64,000 nt of DNA from Neolentinus lepideus HHB14362 ss-1. Taxonomy: Eukaryota > Basidiomycota > Agaricomycetes > Gloeophyllales > Gloeophyllaceae. Shown here one piece after another: positions 34,327-45,911 of the stretch (position 1 is the stretch's first letter; each line of letters begins with the position of its first letter). The stretch covers positions 432,324 to 496,323 of the forward strand of contig KV425563.1 of NCBI GenBank assembly GCA_001632425.1. Direction: 5' to 3'. The position numbers were made by a program, and so were the translations under genes. Below the pieces are notes generated by a model. It ran no database searches, was not told where the DNA came from, and saw only the letters and a list, made by a program, of their open reading frames with translations.

Positions 34327-34630
34327 TGTAGAGCGCCGTATTTGCCTCTATTGATTATTACCATATTTAGCGTATGTTCCTTCGTTATTCGTACTTCATC
34401 TTCTGTCATAATAAGATATTAGACATAGATCCTACTTCGTCATATTTCGTCATATGGATTCTTCTACTATATTCCATGTTCTTGGCTTTTATCATATGTC
34501 TCACTTATTCCACTTTATGTTCCTTATAACTACGTCATAGCTAACAAGACTCGTGTATTTAACAGTCGAGTAGTTAGCTCGAATGGACAGATATCTCCAT
34601 TTACGTCTTGAAGACGTGAGTGCATTCACA
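34327..34630 (+). repeat. 3' LTR
   Basis: 304 bp, same ends and same internal sequence as the 5' LTR. It is preceded by a purine-rich tract and followed by CGGG, matching the base run before the 5' LTR. It ends 310 bp upstream of the RING gene start. Confidence 0.93.
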
Positions 34631-34940
34631 CGGGGAATAGGCCACGTGGCCGAGCGTTTACGAGGGCCACAGTGGCGGGTCCCTCGAGCCACATGTTGGC
34701 TTCTCGGTGTGCGCTTACGATTCGAAATGCGAACGTTTTTAGGTCCAAACATCAAATTTGCATGCCTGGCTTACCAGCACTACTGATGACATCGATGAAG
34801 AGTGGTCGAGCACGATGGAGGTAACGCGTCGTAGTCACGTGAACCCTGACACCTGCTCTTGCCTTCCACGTCGTTGCGCTTTACAAACTCATTGTAAAAA
34901 GTCGTCCTCGACATCCAAGACTATATTAGCTTGACGAGCA

Positions 34941-36054
34941 ATGTCTTCACGAAACATTACTGAGGAGCCTGCCCATGCTGATGAGCCCCTCCCCACCCCT
35001 TCAACAAGCCGACAACTTCGTCCTTATCGAGCTCGATCTCGCGGACGAGGGTCATCTCGAGGTTCTTCTAGTGCGTCGTCTAGGGCCTCATCCATTGCCA
35101 GGTCTGGTCCTTCCAACTTCGGGAGCTTGGCGTCCATCGCTACAAATGACCCCGTGAACATCACCGCTACAGCGTATGGAGGTCTGACCATGGACGGAGA
35201 TGCCGGACCTTCTTCAAGCTCAGGATCTCAAATGCAGATTGATGCTACCTATAGTACTAGAGGGAAAAAGAGAGCGGAGCCGGTCGTACTTGGATCTTCA
35301 CCGTCAGGTAGAGCAAAGAAAAGGAGGAGAGTCAGCTTAGAAGGGGTGGCCGTTGACGTCCCTAACCTGCCTTCAGACCACGAATATGAACCCATGTCCG
35401 TCGTCGACGCAGATGCGGAGACGCAGAGGATTATCGATCTATCAAGAGCCAGTCCTACCGCAGACGCCGCATCGCAGAGCTCGAGCTCTCCGCTCAGCAC
35501 ACTAGCCCAAGCCTCATCTTTTCCGCCAATACACATCGACTTGACCGACATCGACGCTTACTCTCCCGAGGTTCTATCCGCTATCTCGTCCTCGACATCC
35601 AAACAGCCACCCATCCCATCGTCTTCTGCATCACAGCCTGCCGCTTCCTCATCGAAACTCCCAAATCTTCCCGACCCAATCCCAACCCCAACCCCCCAAG
35701 TCCCAGCTATCGAACCCCTCTCCGCCTATACCTGTCCAATATGCTTTTCCCAGCCCACACACGCAACGCTCACACCATGCGGTCACGTCTGCTGCGGTGA
35801 GTGCCTCTTCACCGCCGTCAAGACCACCATTGCGCGGTCCCAGGGGGTGGTGCTACGGGAAGCCAATGTCGCAAGGTGCGTAGCATGGACTGTTTGGGTG
35901 AAATAATAGTGCGACTAATGAGGTTGGTGGGTGACGCCCCACGACGTGGTCCGGGTGATCCAGGTGCCCGGTATGCCGTGCGACGATACCAGGATGGGAT
36001 GGAAAGGGCGGAGGTGTTATTGGATTGAAGCCGAGAATAGTGCTGAGCTTGTGA
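34941..36054 (+). CDS. RING-finger protein, probable SUMO-targeted ubiquitin ligase
   Basis: Two exons (34941-35875, 35964-36054) give 341 residues. The first 260 are Ser/Arg/Pro-rich and disordered, with a basic cluster (AKKRRR) that may be a nuclear signal. IHIDLTDI at about residues 197-204 fits a SUMO-interaction motif. The C-terminal C3HC4 RING starts at CPICFSQPTHATLTPCGHVC (Cys265) and ends, across the intron, with CPVCRATIPGWDG, followed by GVIGLKPRIVLSL at the very end. This layout (disordered, SUMO-binding, RING at the extreme C-terminus) is that of Slx8/RNF4-type E3 ligases, which ubiquitinate sumoylated proteins in genome maintenance. The family call is inference; other small nuclear RING proteins share the architecture. 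Confidence 0.8.
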
Positions 36055-36272
36055 CTACCGAGCGCCCACTTCGTGAAGTTCTAATCCAATTACCCTTTGC
36101 ATGCGACCTGTGGTTTGCATATCCAGGAGATTGTGCCCAGCAACGTGAAGTCATGAACACCGAGCACACAGCGTCTTCCAGACGTGCCACTCACGGGAGA
36201 GCAAAATACCACAAATCTTCTTCGTATGCAAGGACAGGAAAACCTTTTTCCCTGCCACAACGAACTCGACCA

Positions 36273-38708
36273 CTAGTTCCAGTGTACATCCTTCGCCCGC
36301 GACCTGCATATACCCAGTACATGAAAGTCGTTGTCGCCAAAGACAGTCACATGCTCTGTTAGCGTAGCCTGGCCGACGACATAATACTGCAATTCTCCTC
36401 CATCTTCGGTGGACAGAATACATTCCTCGTGGACTGAAATTGTCATCAGAGCGTAAGAGTGAGCGAGCGCGTCGTAATCTGATATTGGCAGCCAGCGCAG
36501 GTAGTCTTCCGTGCACCCACAGTGCAGCTCTTCCGTCCTAGGGTCGGACCGCGCTATCCATGACGATACCAGGATTTCTCTCAGGACTAGATTTGAATCG
36601 TCGCCAGTCGCAGTTTCTGGTAAGCGGCGGATGTACAGCACGAATGGTTTTGAAATCCTACTAGGAACCGCCGCCGGCACTGCTGAGTCGAGGAACTCGA
36701 GTAAAGTGCGCTCTCGGCTTGTGCGCGATTCGAGGCTGTCGGGCCACTGGCAGTCGGAGAGATGCTCAAGCAAATCCTCAAAGTTAGCTTGCTCCTCGAC
36801 TGACAAGGTCCGTACTCGAAGTATATTCAAGAAGCCATCTACTGTGTCCTCCAGCTTTCGCAGAATCTGCGTGTTGGCTCTGATGGAAGGAGCTTGGAAG
36901 TGAGATTCTGTCCAATAATAAAGACATGTAATCCCTTACTGTGGAAGCATGCTACCCAGCTCGGTGCATATCTGGACATACCGGTCTCTTCTTATCATGA
37001 CAGTAAGATCGCTGCGACGTTCACTCATTTCTTGCTTGACCTCTGCATACCACTTGAAATAAGGACTTAGGAGCTGCTCGCACCATCCTGCCACACCTGC
37101 GTGTCCGGCCGCTTGCGATTGGATGTCTCGCAGCGCTTGCGTGATGTCCGCGCTCATCTCCAAGCGGAACGAGGAAGTGTCAATATAGCGAGATATGAGT
37201 ACATCCACAGCTTCGAAGTCGACTACTGTGGTATAGCTATACAGGGAGTTCTGTGAGACTACAGCCACGGCAAATGTATGCGTGCTCACTTTCTGCCGGG
37301 CAGCACGAGGGTTCGCAGCGCCGGTATCAACATTGTCTTCCACACCAGCTCTGAATCGATGTCTGTGACGTTGCCGTAAATGTGGAACAGCATTTTGGAG
37401 ACGATCGTATCCCCACAAGCCACTGAATACCACCAGCGATCTATTAGAGGTGTGAAGATGCTGCAGAGATTCGTCATACGGCTATAGCGCCATGTATTAT
37501 GAACAGTAGCGAGCATGACTTGCATGGCCGCCAAACTGCCTAGATGAGGATCACTTGCCGTTTGCTCAGCGATTATTGATAAGAGTGAAGTAGTAATGAC
37601 TTACAGAGTGAAGTGCAAGAGCTCGATCAAAGTGCATCTGTATTGGTGGATGAGAGCATCAGCTTTAAGGCCATCAGACCATACGTCCCCGGTAAAACCC
37701 AAATCGATTTCTTGCAGACGTGCCGACCGGTGTAGAACCTTATCTTCGCCTACAAACTGTAGGACGCGATGCGATCGCGCAAGCAGCGAGTCGGTATCGC
37801 GGTATCGTCCCCAGCGCTGGTATAGATCCTCCAAAGCAGAAGTCACGCCTAGCGAGGAGAAAGTCGCATTGAAATTGGGATGGAGGCTTATCAGCGTCGC
37901 GACGTATGTAATAGTCTGATGCAGAGACACAATGTTCTTACTTCTACATACCAGGGTTGTGAGACGTGAAAGAGTCCGAGACATTCGTGACCGACCTGAG
38001 TGCCTTGACCAATGTCTTGCAGAGGCGATGGTCCTGTGAAAGCGCTTCAATGTGTGCAGGTCGGCACTCCGTACATGCAGCTTGAAATATCCAGTTGACT
38101 ATATCAACAGAGAAGGGCTCGCCGCCCGACGTGCTGCCGAAGTAGTGCGGCGACCAATACATCCACTGCCCGCAGCGCACGCAGTGGAAGAGTTGGCTTG
38201 GCCTCGGTCGTATCCTGCGAGCAACGCGGGACGGGCCCAGACCTATGCGCTCTCCTGCAGAGCTCAGCAGTCCTTCGAACTTCCGACCTAGAAACGACAG
38301 CAATTTATCTGCTGTCCGACCAGGCCCTGGGATATTCGAAGCCGTGGAAACACTAGCAGGATACAGCATCACTGCCTCACCATGTTGAATTACAGCGGAG
38401 GATTGACTGAATACGAGGAGGTCCCGCGCATCGTCAAAGCAAAGGGTGAGGTGTGATGGTCTCAGTGACTCTGAACGAGGACCGAGGTTCAGTGAGTGTT
38501 CTATCCTGCGTCCGAGCTTTGAGACCATATTCCCCACCGTTCGCCCTGGACCTGGTAAGTTGGAAATGATAGAAGCACTGGCGATAGACATCGATACATC
38601 CTCGTCGCCTAGACTGATCCCAGCATAAGACGTCTCGGAGAGTGGAATATCATCCGGATTGTCGAAGTCCAATGTCACCTCATACCGACCATGTCTTGTG
38701 CGTGACAT
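36273..38708 (-). CDS. Uncharacterised 743-residue protein with duplicated PGPGRT motif
   Basis: Five exons on the minus strand (38708-37996, 37943-37605, 37553-37290, 37236-36956, 36907-36273) join with consistent phases into 743 residues. The N-terminal part carries two related segments: residues 44-74 (SNLPGPGRTVGNMVSKLGRR) and 121-152 (SNIPGPGRTADKLLSFLGRK), each predicted amphipathic. Two CxxC pairs (176/179 and 212/215) may bind a metal. The middle (about 238-560) is helical and repeat-like (TYVATLISLHPNFNATF, LGSLAAMQVMLATVHNTWRY). The C-terminal 200 residues are mixed alpha/beta. I do not recognise a named domain. No signal peptide or membrane helix is seen, so it is probably cytosolic or nuclear. 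Intron 1 and intron 4 donors (GTCGGT, GTAGCA) are weak but keep the frame. It is convergent with the RING gene. Confidence 0.6.
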
Positions 38709-39756
38709 GGGATGGTCTCAGACTAGTGTGGCTTCACCGGTGCACCCGCAGTGCCTACTGATTCTCAGAGCTCTCCTTCAAGCGCTTATCTTTACTACGT
38801 CTTGTATGCGGCTATGCCAAACTAGCGAAGCGCGTATGACCCTGGCAGCAGAAACGTGCATAGACTGGATGACGTAGGCATCAAACAAAGAATATCACCA
38901 AAGAGATACAGCGGTTGCGACCTGCAAGGTCTCTGGCATCCGAGAATGAAATCCTTCTTCTAGTCACTTATATTTGTCCTTGTTTTTATCTTCTTTGCCG
39001 CGTATGGCAGTAGCCACGTCGTCGTTATTCCCCTGCTAAAGCCACCGACTCATCAGAATGACAGGACAGGTGAGTTGACCGAGCACATGTCGGTGTCATA
39101 GGAGATCCTTTAGAGCTCAGCAAATATTTGCTCTCGGAAGACAGAAGTGATTCAAGTGAAGGATTAAAACGGACAGCCAATCGAGGAAGGTGACAGAGTC
39201 AAAACTCGATTTAGAAGCGGAAAGAGGGAGGGCGTCGTGAGTTAGATCCTCCTCGTGACGCTCATAGTGATGCTCGTGTACTGCCTTTGCAGGTCCAGAA
39301 GATAGTCACCTCCGAGCCACAGGACACTTCCGACCTCCCCGTAGACGTGAAACATCCTCCCAAGGTACTTGTCTCCGTCCGGTCTTTCCGATGCCATGCT
39401 GAGCAATTTTGCATCCTAAGGTTCTTTTCAAGGATCAGGTATGAAGCACTCTGGCTTGGACGTACTGTTGACCGCGTTGACAATGCTGGTAGCATGGGCA
39501 TATGGCGTCCCACAACCCGGGTACACTAACTCTTACCGAGTCCTGATTAATGCAGATAGTAATGATCTCTCTCTTTGACAAATTGGTTCAGTGTACTTCT
39601 AGTGTTTCTGTTCTTTATTGTATCTTCCTGTCTAGTGCAATATTTGTTTCTAATAATGTGATGCATTAATAAATGTCGCGTAGGTACAAAACATTGTATG
39701 TCATACACAAGCTTTATAGTGGCGTACTATTGAAAGCCCCGTCGTAAGTGCCCCAA
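38709..39756. other. Intergenic, 1 kb, nothing recognised
   Basis: Promoter of the 743-residue gene at the left; short opposing frames at 39262-39529 overlap on both strands and lack domain features. The right end borders the 3' end of the transcription-factor gene. Confidence 0.45.
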
Positions 39757-42700
39757 TTAGCCCATTCTCCCAAACCGAGGATCAAGGAATGATTCGCTAT
39801 AGGTTCTTGGCATAGTTTCGTCACTTATGCCCATACTTGGAGAAGACGTATCGTTTCCTGGAGGCCATTGCGACTGCATCTGCACGTCAGATGACGAAGC
39901 ATTGCTGAAACTAGCTGCGCCTGATATGCTCTTTTCAGGGGTTCCTGATGATCTCTGCGCTGTGTAATAGCCATAGGAGTATTGCGGAAGTTGCCAATTA
40001 ATGACCAAGAGACTCGATGTCTGTCCCCATCATGTCCAGCCCGAGCATCTCTGCCATCTCACGTCCCAGGTAAGGGTCTGGGTTATACTCGGCCTCATAA
40101 GGGGTTTTGGTGTCTCAAGATCTGATATGCGCATCCCAAGGATCCTGACTGGGTCCCGGCATAGCATGACTATGAGGTTCCAGTCCAGTTACAGAACTGG
40201 CACTAGGAGCCGAGAGCAGATTATCGCTCGCCAGGCGAAGTTTAACTCCCTTCAGTAGAGCAGAGAACAGCACAGCACCAGGCCAGCAAGCCTAAAGTAT
40301 CCCCAGTCACTGTTACGAAGCGCATAGCAACTGGCACACTATTTGTATTTTCTTTTCACTCCTATTGTCTCATTGGTAACTATGGATGCGCGTCTCATAG
40401 GATACGCTCTCATGCTTATTGTTCTTTGTCTGTTGTGCATTCCCAAGTCGATAAGGACGGGTATCTAGCCTACACGTCTCGGCATCGGACACTCGTATAT
40501 AAACTCTCTTGTACACTAGCTATTACCTTAGCTTAACCTCCTTTGGTTATATGACTAGTTTCCTCTCGAAACCTCGATGACCCTTGACTATTGAGTCTGG
40601 GTGAACAGTGACATAAGTCTATTACTATATCAGCGAGACTTATCAACAAGAACAACTCTCTGAGGAGACTTTTCCTAACAGTCACACTGTGACAACTGAT
40701 CGAGAAACACTTGAGACTCGTACCTCCATAGCCTGTAGTGCAGATAGGCACTGAGCCAAACCTCGCCGTGAGGCTTCGACCACAAGGCCGACGTTGACTG
40801 TCAATTCGTATGACTTAAGAACCAGACTCGCTGTATAAGTTAGACCATGCACGGGCCAAAATGTGGACAACGCTATTACACAGATCACGGATTCAGTGGT
40901 GTGCAAGAAGATAGCTGCGACTCGCTTACCCTGCATTCAGAACATAAGAAGGCAGAAAAGGAGCACTGTACTGCAAAGTCAACTTCTCTCGGCAGGCATC
41001 AACTAGGATTTTGGTATTAGGAAGCCGGGAGACTCGAGGAAATGTACGAGTCACCTATTTCGCTGATTCTCACAGCAGCAGCGTGACATGTCTCAAAATG
41101 CCTCATACGGTCTTGAAACTTTCACTTGAAGTCTGTGGTGCCTTCCGAGCTGTGCAAATACAAATGGATATATATATATATATATTCACGAAATAAGTCT
41201 GGAATATGTGCCGTCTCATGTTTGGCAGTCTGAAAAAATTGCAAAATGTCAGTCAACGCTTCTGAGTGTGCCTCTTCTCTTTGGCTCAAAATACTCACAA
41301 GGCACAGTACAGGATTAACACAGCATACCAATAGTTCACATGGAGCGTCATGACATGGGGAGGTGCATCGACTAAAGTCATGGGTGATACATACCGCAGA
41401 CCCTGTGGTAGACTTAAATGCCATCGGTGAAGGCTGTTGTCCAATGCCTGCCATGTTTGTGCTGGTGGTGGCAGTTTTGGTTTGACTGGATACATGGTGC
41501 TGACTATGTCACCAATTATTGTGGCTGGAGAATGGATACGTTGACCTCCTGTAAACTAACAGGTGAAATAGGCGTACCTAAAGAACAAGAGTAAATGAAG
41601 TGGGGGGAGAATTGTTCTGATATGGGTATGGAAGTGCTTGCAGTTGGATCATCGCCTACTGGCTGCCATAGGCGACTCAGATTGCTTAGCTACACATCAT
41701 AGAATTGTCTCAGCATATCGAGGGATCTGAGTTTATGCAAACCGATCTTACAGTTGAACCATCAGAATCTGGTAATGAGACTTCGAAATCGCTGTCATGG
41801 ATACAGACAGGACACCCTACGAGCATTATAGATGCATCTCGTGATTCCTAAAGAGTAGTTACATACCTAGGAAGGCACTCAGATGCCTATGGCGAGGTCT
41901 CTTTATTAATCTCACAGTCTGAGAGACGGAACAGCATACCTATCAACAATGCATAATGTCCACCATACTGCTCTCCTCACCCACTTATCGCTGTCCGAGA
42001 ACAGATTGCTGCCCTTGAACTGCCAATTCGCCAGATCCCAGTTCACCCCAAGGTCAAATGCATGTCATGTCTGGTCACGCCAAGGCTCTGAACAAGCCTC
42101 TCTGCTACTGACGTACCATATGAATCGCCATGCCTACCCTAGTTAAAATTCTGGAAAATGACGCTTAAGGAAGATTGGCGTACCAGTGTATAACCAGGCT
42201 TGCTCAGTTGAACCTAAACAATAGGTATGAGACGGCCCACAAAACTCGGGATACAGGTGCATACCTATTGCGAATTCTCAGACACCTATGAGGAGAACGG
42301 CTTGGCAAATCACAGGATGACTATGATGCATAGTCCTTGCTAGAGCAGGTACGGCTAATAGAACTACTGTTGGAAAGGAGTGTACGCACCAAGGATCTCA
42401 TGAGCGATGACAGTGAACTCGCAACCTGCTTCTGACATGACTCCCTTGGGTGGAGCTGGCTCTCTCGATGTGTTGTATCTCTCCGCGATGGCCAGCACAG
42501 AGAATAGGAGTGCTTTTGAGAAGGTTTTAGTCCTAGGTCCATTGTATCTTTTTTAAGCTCGAGTAAGTGTAGTTCGGCAGTCTGGGAATGTATTCAAATT
42601 ACCCATCTGACCTAGGTGGGTACGAAGGTAATCCAGCAAAAAGAAATGCAACCGACGCCATGCTCAAAGAACATACCCAGCTCTGAATTGCTCAAGGAAC

Positions 42701-43164
42701 TGTTGCTTATTTATAAGCGGAAAGCATGGATGGATGCACGTGAAGTAAGCTTCTACTAAGTGTTCTTGTTGTTTACGGGGAGGCATCGGAACGTCAATAT
42801 CCTCTTCTTTGGGGTAACCGTGCTGTCGTTTAGGGGATACAGGCCATGCTCTAGCCATTGGAAATTTCCTTGAATGAATGAACACTTGGAGTATCGGACA
42901 GATGGAAGAAGCTGATACCATATTCCACATTCACTTCGATCATTGTGGCAGGCTTCGGCTCCTAAAACAGGGAAACTGCTAGCATTGCCGTGGTAGTGAA
43001 GCTGCGTGCTGTATGTGAGGCTTCATTGGTACATCACATAATACAAGCGAACTTACCTCTTGATTCTCGTCCATCGAGAGACGTCCAAAGGTGTCTGTAA
43101 CCTCATCCACATTAACATCACCCACCTCTTCCTCTACGTAACCATGGATTTCAGACGGAATCAA
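39757..43164 (-). CDS. Fungal-specific transcription factor (Fungal_trans domain), N-terminus unresolved
   Basis: A long chain of short minus-strand exons reads through the fungal-specific transcription factor domain: EIHGYVEEEVGDVNVDEVTD (43164-43065), FPMARAWPVSPKR (about 42865-42825), EHLVEAYFTCIHPCFPLINK (about 42765-42700), KALLFSVLAIAERYNTSREP (about 42520-42450), STEQAWLYTG, VGMAIHM, NWDLANWQFKGSNLFSDSDK then VWWTLCIVD (about 42060-41940), IIGDIVSTMYPVKPKLPPP to LHVNYWYAVLILYCAL (41525-41300), YSAPFLPSYVLNA (about 40970-40930), VEASRRGLAQCLSALQAMEV (about 40780-40720) and EMLGLDMMGTDIESL (about 40060-40010). The last exon (about 40008-39757) is Ser/Gly-rich. These proteins normally carry an N-terminal Zn2Cys6 cluster; it is not seen here and may lie upstream toward the assembly gap. 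Intron 3' details were not all resolved, so the exon list is approximate and decay cannot be excluded. Confidence 0.65.
41164..41186. repeat. Short (TA)n microsatellite
   Basis: About ten TA dinucleotides within the transcription-factor gene, probably intronic. No further meaning can be read from it. Confidence 0.7.
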
Positions 43165-43965
43165 AGTAAAAAGGCAAAATTAAGCACAAGCCAGATGATG
43201 TGTACATTGAATAGAGCCCAGACAAGTCGAGCAACTGGGGCAGACTCGGAGTTGATGAAACGTGCCCCAAAGTTCCTCCTGGGGGTGCCGGAATAGGATC
43301 CAAAACATGCTAATACTAATAGAGAATAGAGGACATGTGATCTTGCCACCACCCTAACTCCTTAAACGACATTACAGTAGCTAGAACAGGTCTATTCGAT
43401 CTTATTCACAATGCACCTCGGGCATTGAACACTCACTTGCATTTGACATCGTTTCTCTGGACACCCTAGACTGCTTCTCTGGACGATTCGAGCTAGCGGC
43501 CCGAGAATGGTTATTGATGACGTAGCTGAATATCTCGTCTATTGTCGCACTTGGAGACAGAGCTGCACGGTCCCCAGGGCCCTGAAAATTGAATTTAAAA
43601 TGAACCTTCGCCTTCATCAAAATTTGTAACTTACAAAGGGACCAGTGTTTACACTACTCAGAACGTCGCGCGCCAAATCGTCCTGCAGCAACAGCTCCAC
43701 CATATTCCATGCCAACAGATTCGACGAAACCATAATCACCGCTAAAATTGTCTCGCAGTGATACCATCGCTGCTCAATGGCGTGAATGTATCCTTTAGGT
43801 GGACCGCATTTGAAAGTGGGACCTTACGGCAATATGCTTGTGATACGCCATACCGATGCAAAAATACTAAGACGCACCTGAATATCGACATTCTGTATAT
43901 TCGTTTAGGTACATCAGGTATGCTTTAGATAACAGAAATGTGCAGCTCACACTGTGCACACCAGG
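43165..43965 (-). other. Possible further minus-strand exons before the gap
   Basis: Frames at about 43600-43440 (GPGDRAALSPSATIDEIFSY, followed by a NNHSRAASSNRPEKQSRVSR stretch) and, preceding it, ELLLQDDLARDVLSSVNTGP (about 43715-43650) read like exons separated by a GTAAGT...CAG intron. A hydrophobic frame (WALFNVHIIWLVLNFAFLL) lies at about 43160-43220. They could be upstream exons of the transcription-factor gene or a separate gene running into the gap. I cannot assign them. Confidence 0.35.
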
Positions 43966-45131
43966 CCAGCCTAAATTAGACAGGTAATCGATTGTTTTTG
44001 TACTTTCAGCCGGTAAGTGGTCGAATAAGGTCAAAACAGGTTTCGACTGAAAACCGGTTGAAATTATGATCTGGGCACTTAGTGCGATAAATGGTCAAAA
44101 TTTGTCTGTTGATGCAGCANNNNNNNNNNNNNNNNNNNNNNNNNNNNNNNNNNNNNNNNNNNNNNNNNNNNNNNNNNNNNNNNNNNNNNNNNNNNNNNNN
44201 NNNNNNNNNNNNNNNNNNNNNNNNNNNNNNNNNNNNNNNNNNNNNNNNNNNNNNNNNNNNNNNNNNNNNNNNNNNNNNNNNNNNNNNNNNNNNNNNNNNN
44301 NNNNNNNNNNNNNNNNNNNNNNNNNNNNNNNNNNNNNNNNNNNNNNNNNNNNNNNNNNNNNNNNNNNNNNNNNNNNNNNNNNNNNNNNNNNNNNNNNNNN
44401 NNNNNNNNNNNNNNNNNNNNNNNNNNNNNNNNNNNNNNNNNNNNNNNNNNNNNNNNNNNNNNNNNNNNNNNNNNNNNNNNNNNNNNNNNNNNNNNNNNNN
44501 NNNNNNNNNNNNNNNNNNNNNNNNNNNNNNNNNNNNNNNNNNNNNNNNNNNNNNNNNNNNNNNNNNNNNNNNNNNNNNNNNNNNNNNNNNNNNNNNNNNN
44601 NNNNNNNNNNNNNNNNNNNNNNNNNNNNNNNNNNNNNNNNNNNNNNNNNNNNNNNNNNNNNNNNNNNNNNNNNNNNNNNNNNNNNNNNNNNNNNNNNNNN
44701 NNNNNNNNNNNNNNNNNNNNNNNNNNNNNNNNNNNNNNNNNNNNNNNNNNNNNNNNNNNNNNNNNNNNNNNNNNNNNNNNNNNNNNNNNNNNNNNNNNNN
44801 NNNNNNNNNNNNNNNNNNNNNNNNNNNNNNNNNNNNNNNNNNNNNNNNNNNNNNNNNNNNNNNNNNNNNNNNNNNNNNNNNNNNNNNNNNNNNNNNNNNN
44901 NNNNNNNNNNNNNNNNNNNNNNNNNNNNNNNNNNNNNNNNNNNNNNNNNNNNNNAACGGAAAACCAGACGTTCCTGGGTTGAATTGAGCTCGGTAGACAC
45001 TGGCCGGAATTCCCAATATTTGGGTCTATATTTCAACCGGTGGTTTCATATGGTAAACATACATTTTGAGCCATCTGGCGGCTGGAATACATCCATCTGG
45101 CATACGAACCTACCAGTCTAATTTAGGCTGG
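43966..45131. mobile_element. Inverted-repeat DNA element containing the assembly gap
   Basis: Left terminus CCAGCCTAAATTAGAC (43966-43981) is mirrored at 45116-45131; the match continues five more bases inward with one mismatch (21 bp in all). Weaker similarity continues inward for over 100 bp: both sides contain ACCGGTTGAAAT in inverse orientation. Between them lie 835 undetermined bases (44120-44954). No target-site duplication was convincing. Autonomous or MITE status cannot be judged because the core is missing. Confidence 0.7.
44120..44954. other. Assembly gap (835 N)
   Basis: Run of N. It falls entirely inside the inverted-repeat element, so it is probably an assembly break caused by repetitive or hairpin-forming sequence rather than missing gene content. 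Confidence 0.99.
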
Positions 45132-45363
45132 TCTCGCACTCCCAGAGTCACCGATTCCCATCTGTTTGCATGCTTGGCATGATGCAACCTCAGGTGAGCA
45201 GACGCAATGACTCTTGGACCTGTGACGGTAATCACAGGCTTTGCACGTCTCTCAGGACACAGGTAACAGAAACTACATGAACTGCATACCTTGCGTACTT
45301 CTTATCCTGTTAGTGCCCTCTGTGGCAAACTTGAAGGTAGCCTGAGTATGATCTGTCATGGTA

Positions 45364-45909
45364 TGGTGCGGGTCAGCTAGTCACCGCCACTTTTGTACAA
45401 AGAATGTAGGAGCCCCATATTTTTTCCATTTTCTTATTCCTCTAGTAGAAATGCTCCATTTGGGGCATAGACAATTCTACCAGACAGAATTTCGATAGGG
45501 TCAAAATTGGGTGAGATATATTTTTGGACCAGATCATATTTTGCTGCATGGGAATGTATTTCCATATATGGACATAATCAACAATCTAATTATTTTAGCC
45601 TGTGTCAAACTGGTGCAGCAGCATCTCCGGAACCCATCTGTGGGATGTGTATTGGTGAGAACTGAATTGTCTTACCCTCAGCTGAGCATCTTTTGCACCC
45701 AGACCATCACATCAAAAGTGGTTTTGAGGTGTGGTACTATGCAACAAGTACTGTATATATTATATAAAATCTACAGCCAATTGATGTGCCCAGATAGGCT
45801 TAGTTTACTATGAAATCTGGGGGAAAATAAGGCAAAAATTGAATTTTTTGCGAGTCCAACCCGATTTTGCCACTGTACAAAAGTGGCAGTGACTAGCCGA
45901 CCCACACCA
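45364..45909. mobile_element. TA-flanked MITE 1 (about 550 bp, Tc1/mariner-like)
   Basis: Terminal inverted repeats of about 36 bp: left begins TGGTGCGGGTCAGCTAGTCA (45364 on), right ends with its reverse complement at 45909. There are three transition differences over the 38 bp including flanks. Both ends are bordered by TA (45362-45363 and 45910-45911), the Tc1/mariner target duplication. The interior is AT-rich with no coding capacity, so it must be mobilised in trans. Confidence 0.82.
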
Positions 45910-45911
45910 TA

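Larger units (their letters stand above)
29160..34630 (+). mobile_element. Complete Ty3/gypsy LTR retrotransposon
   Basis: Two LTRs of 304 bp (29160-29463 and 34327-34630) read identically by eye, start TG and end CA, and are flanked by CGGG (29156-29159 and 34631-34634), a likely 4-bp target duplication. One uninterrupted gag-pol frame lies between them. A purine tract (GAGGGGA, 34317-34323) precedes the 3' LTR. A perfect 20-bp palindrome covers the end of the 5' LTR and the usual primer-binding position. Identical LTRs and an intact frame indicate a recent, perhaps still competent, insertion. It lies between the start codons of ERV41 and the RING gene, which would otherwise be only about 440 bp apart. 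Confidence 0.95.

Noticed and set aside
44006..45121. Long frames of 298-351 residues across 44-45 kb
   Set aside because: They consist almost wholly of undetermined bases in the gap.
43958..45139. A target-site duplication for the gap-containing element
   Set aside because: Bases outside the terminal repeats do not match convincingly; the ends may extend a few bases further with an indel.
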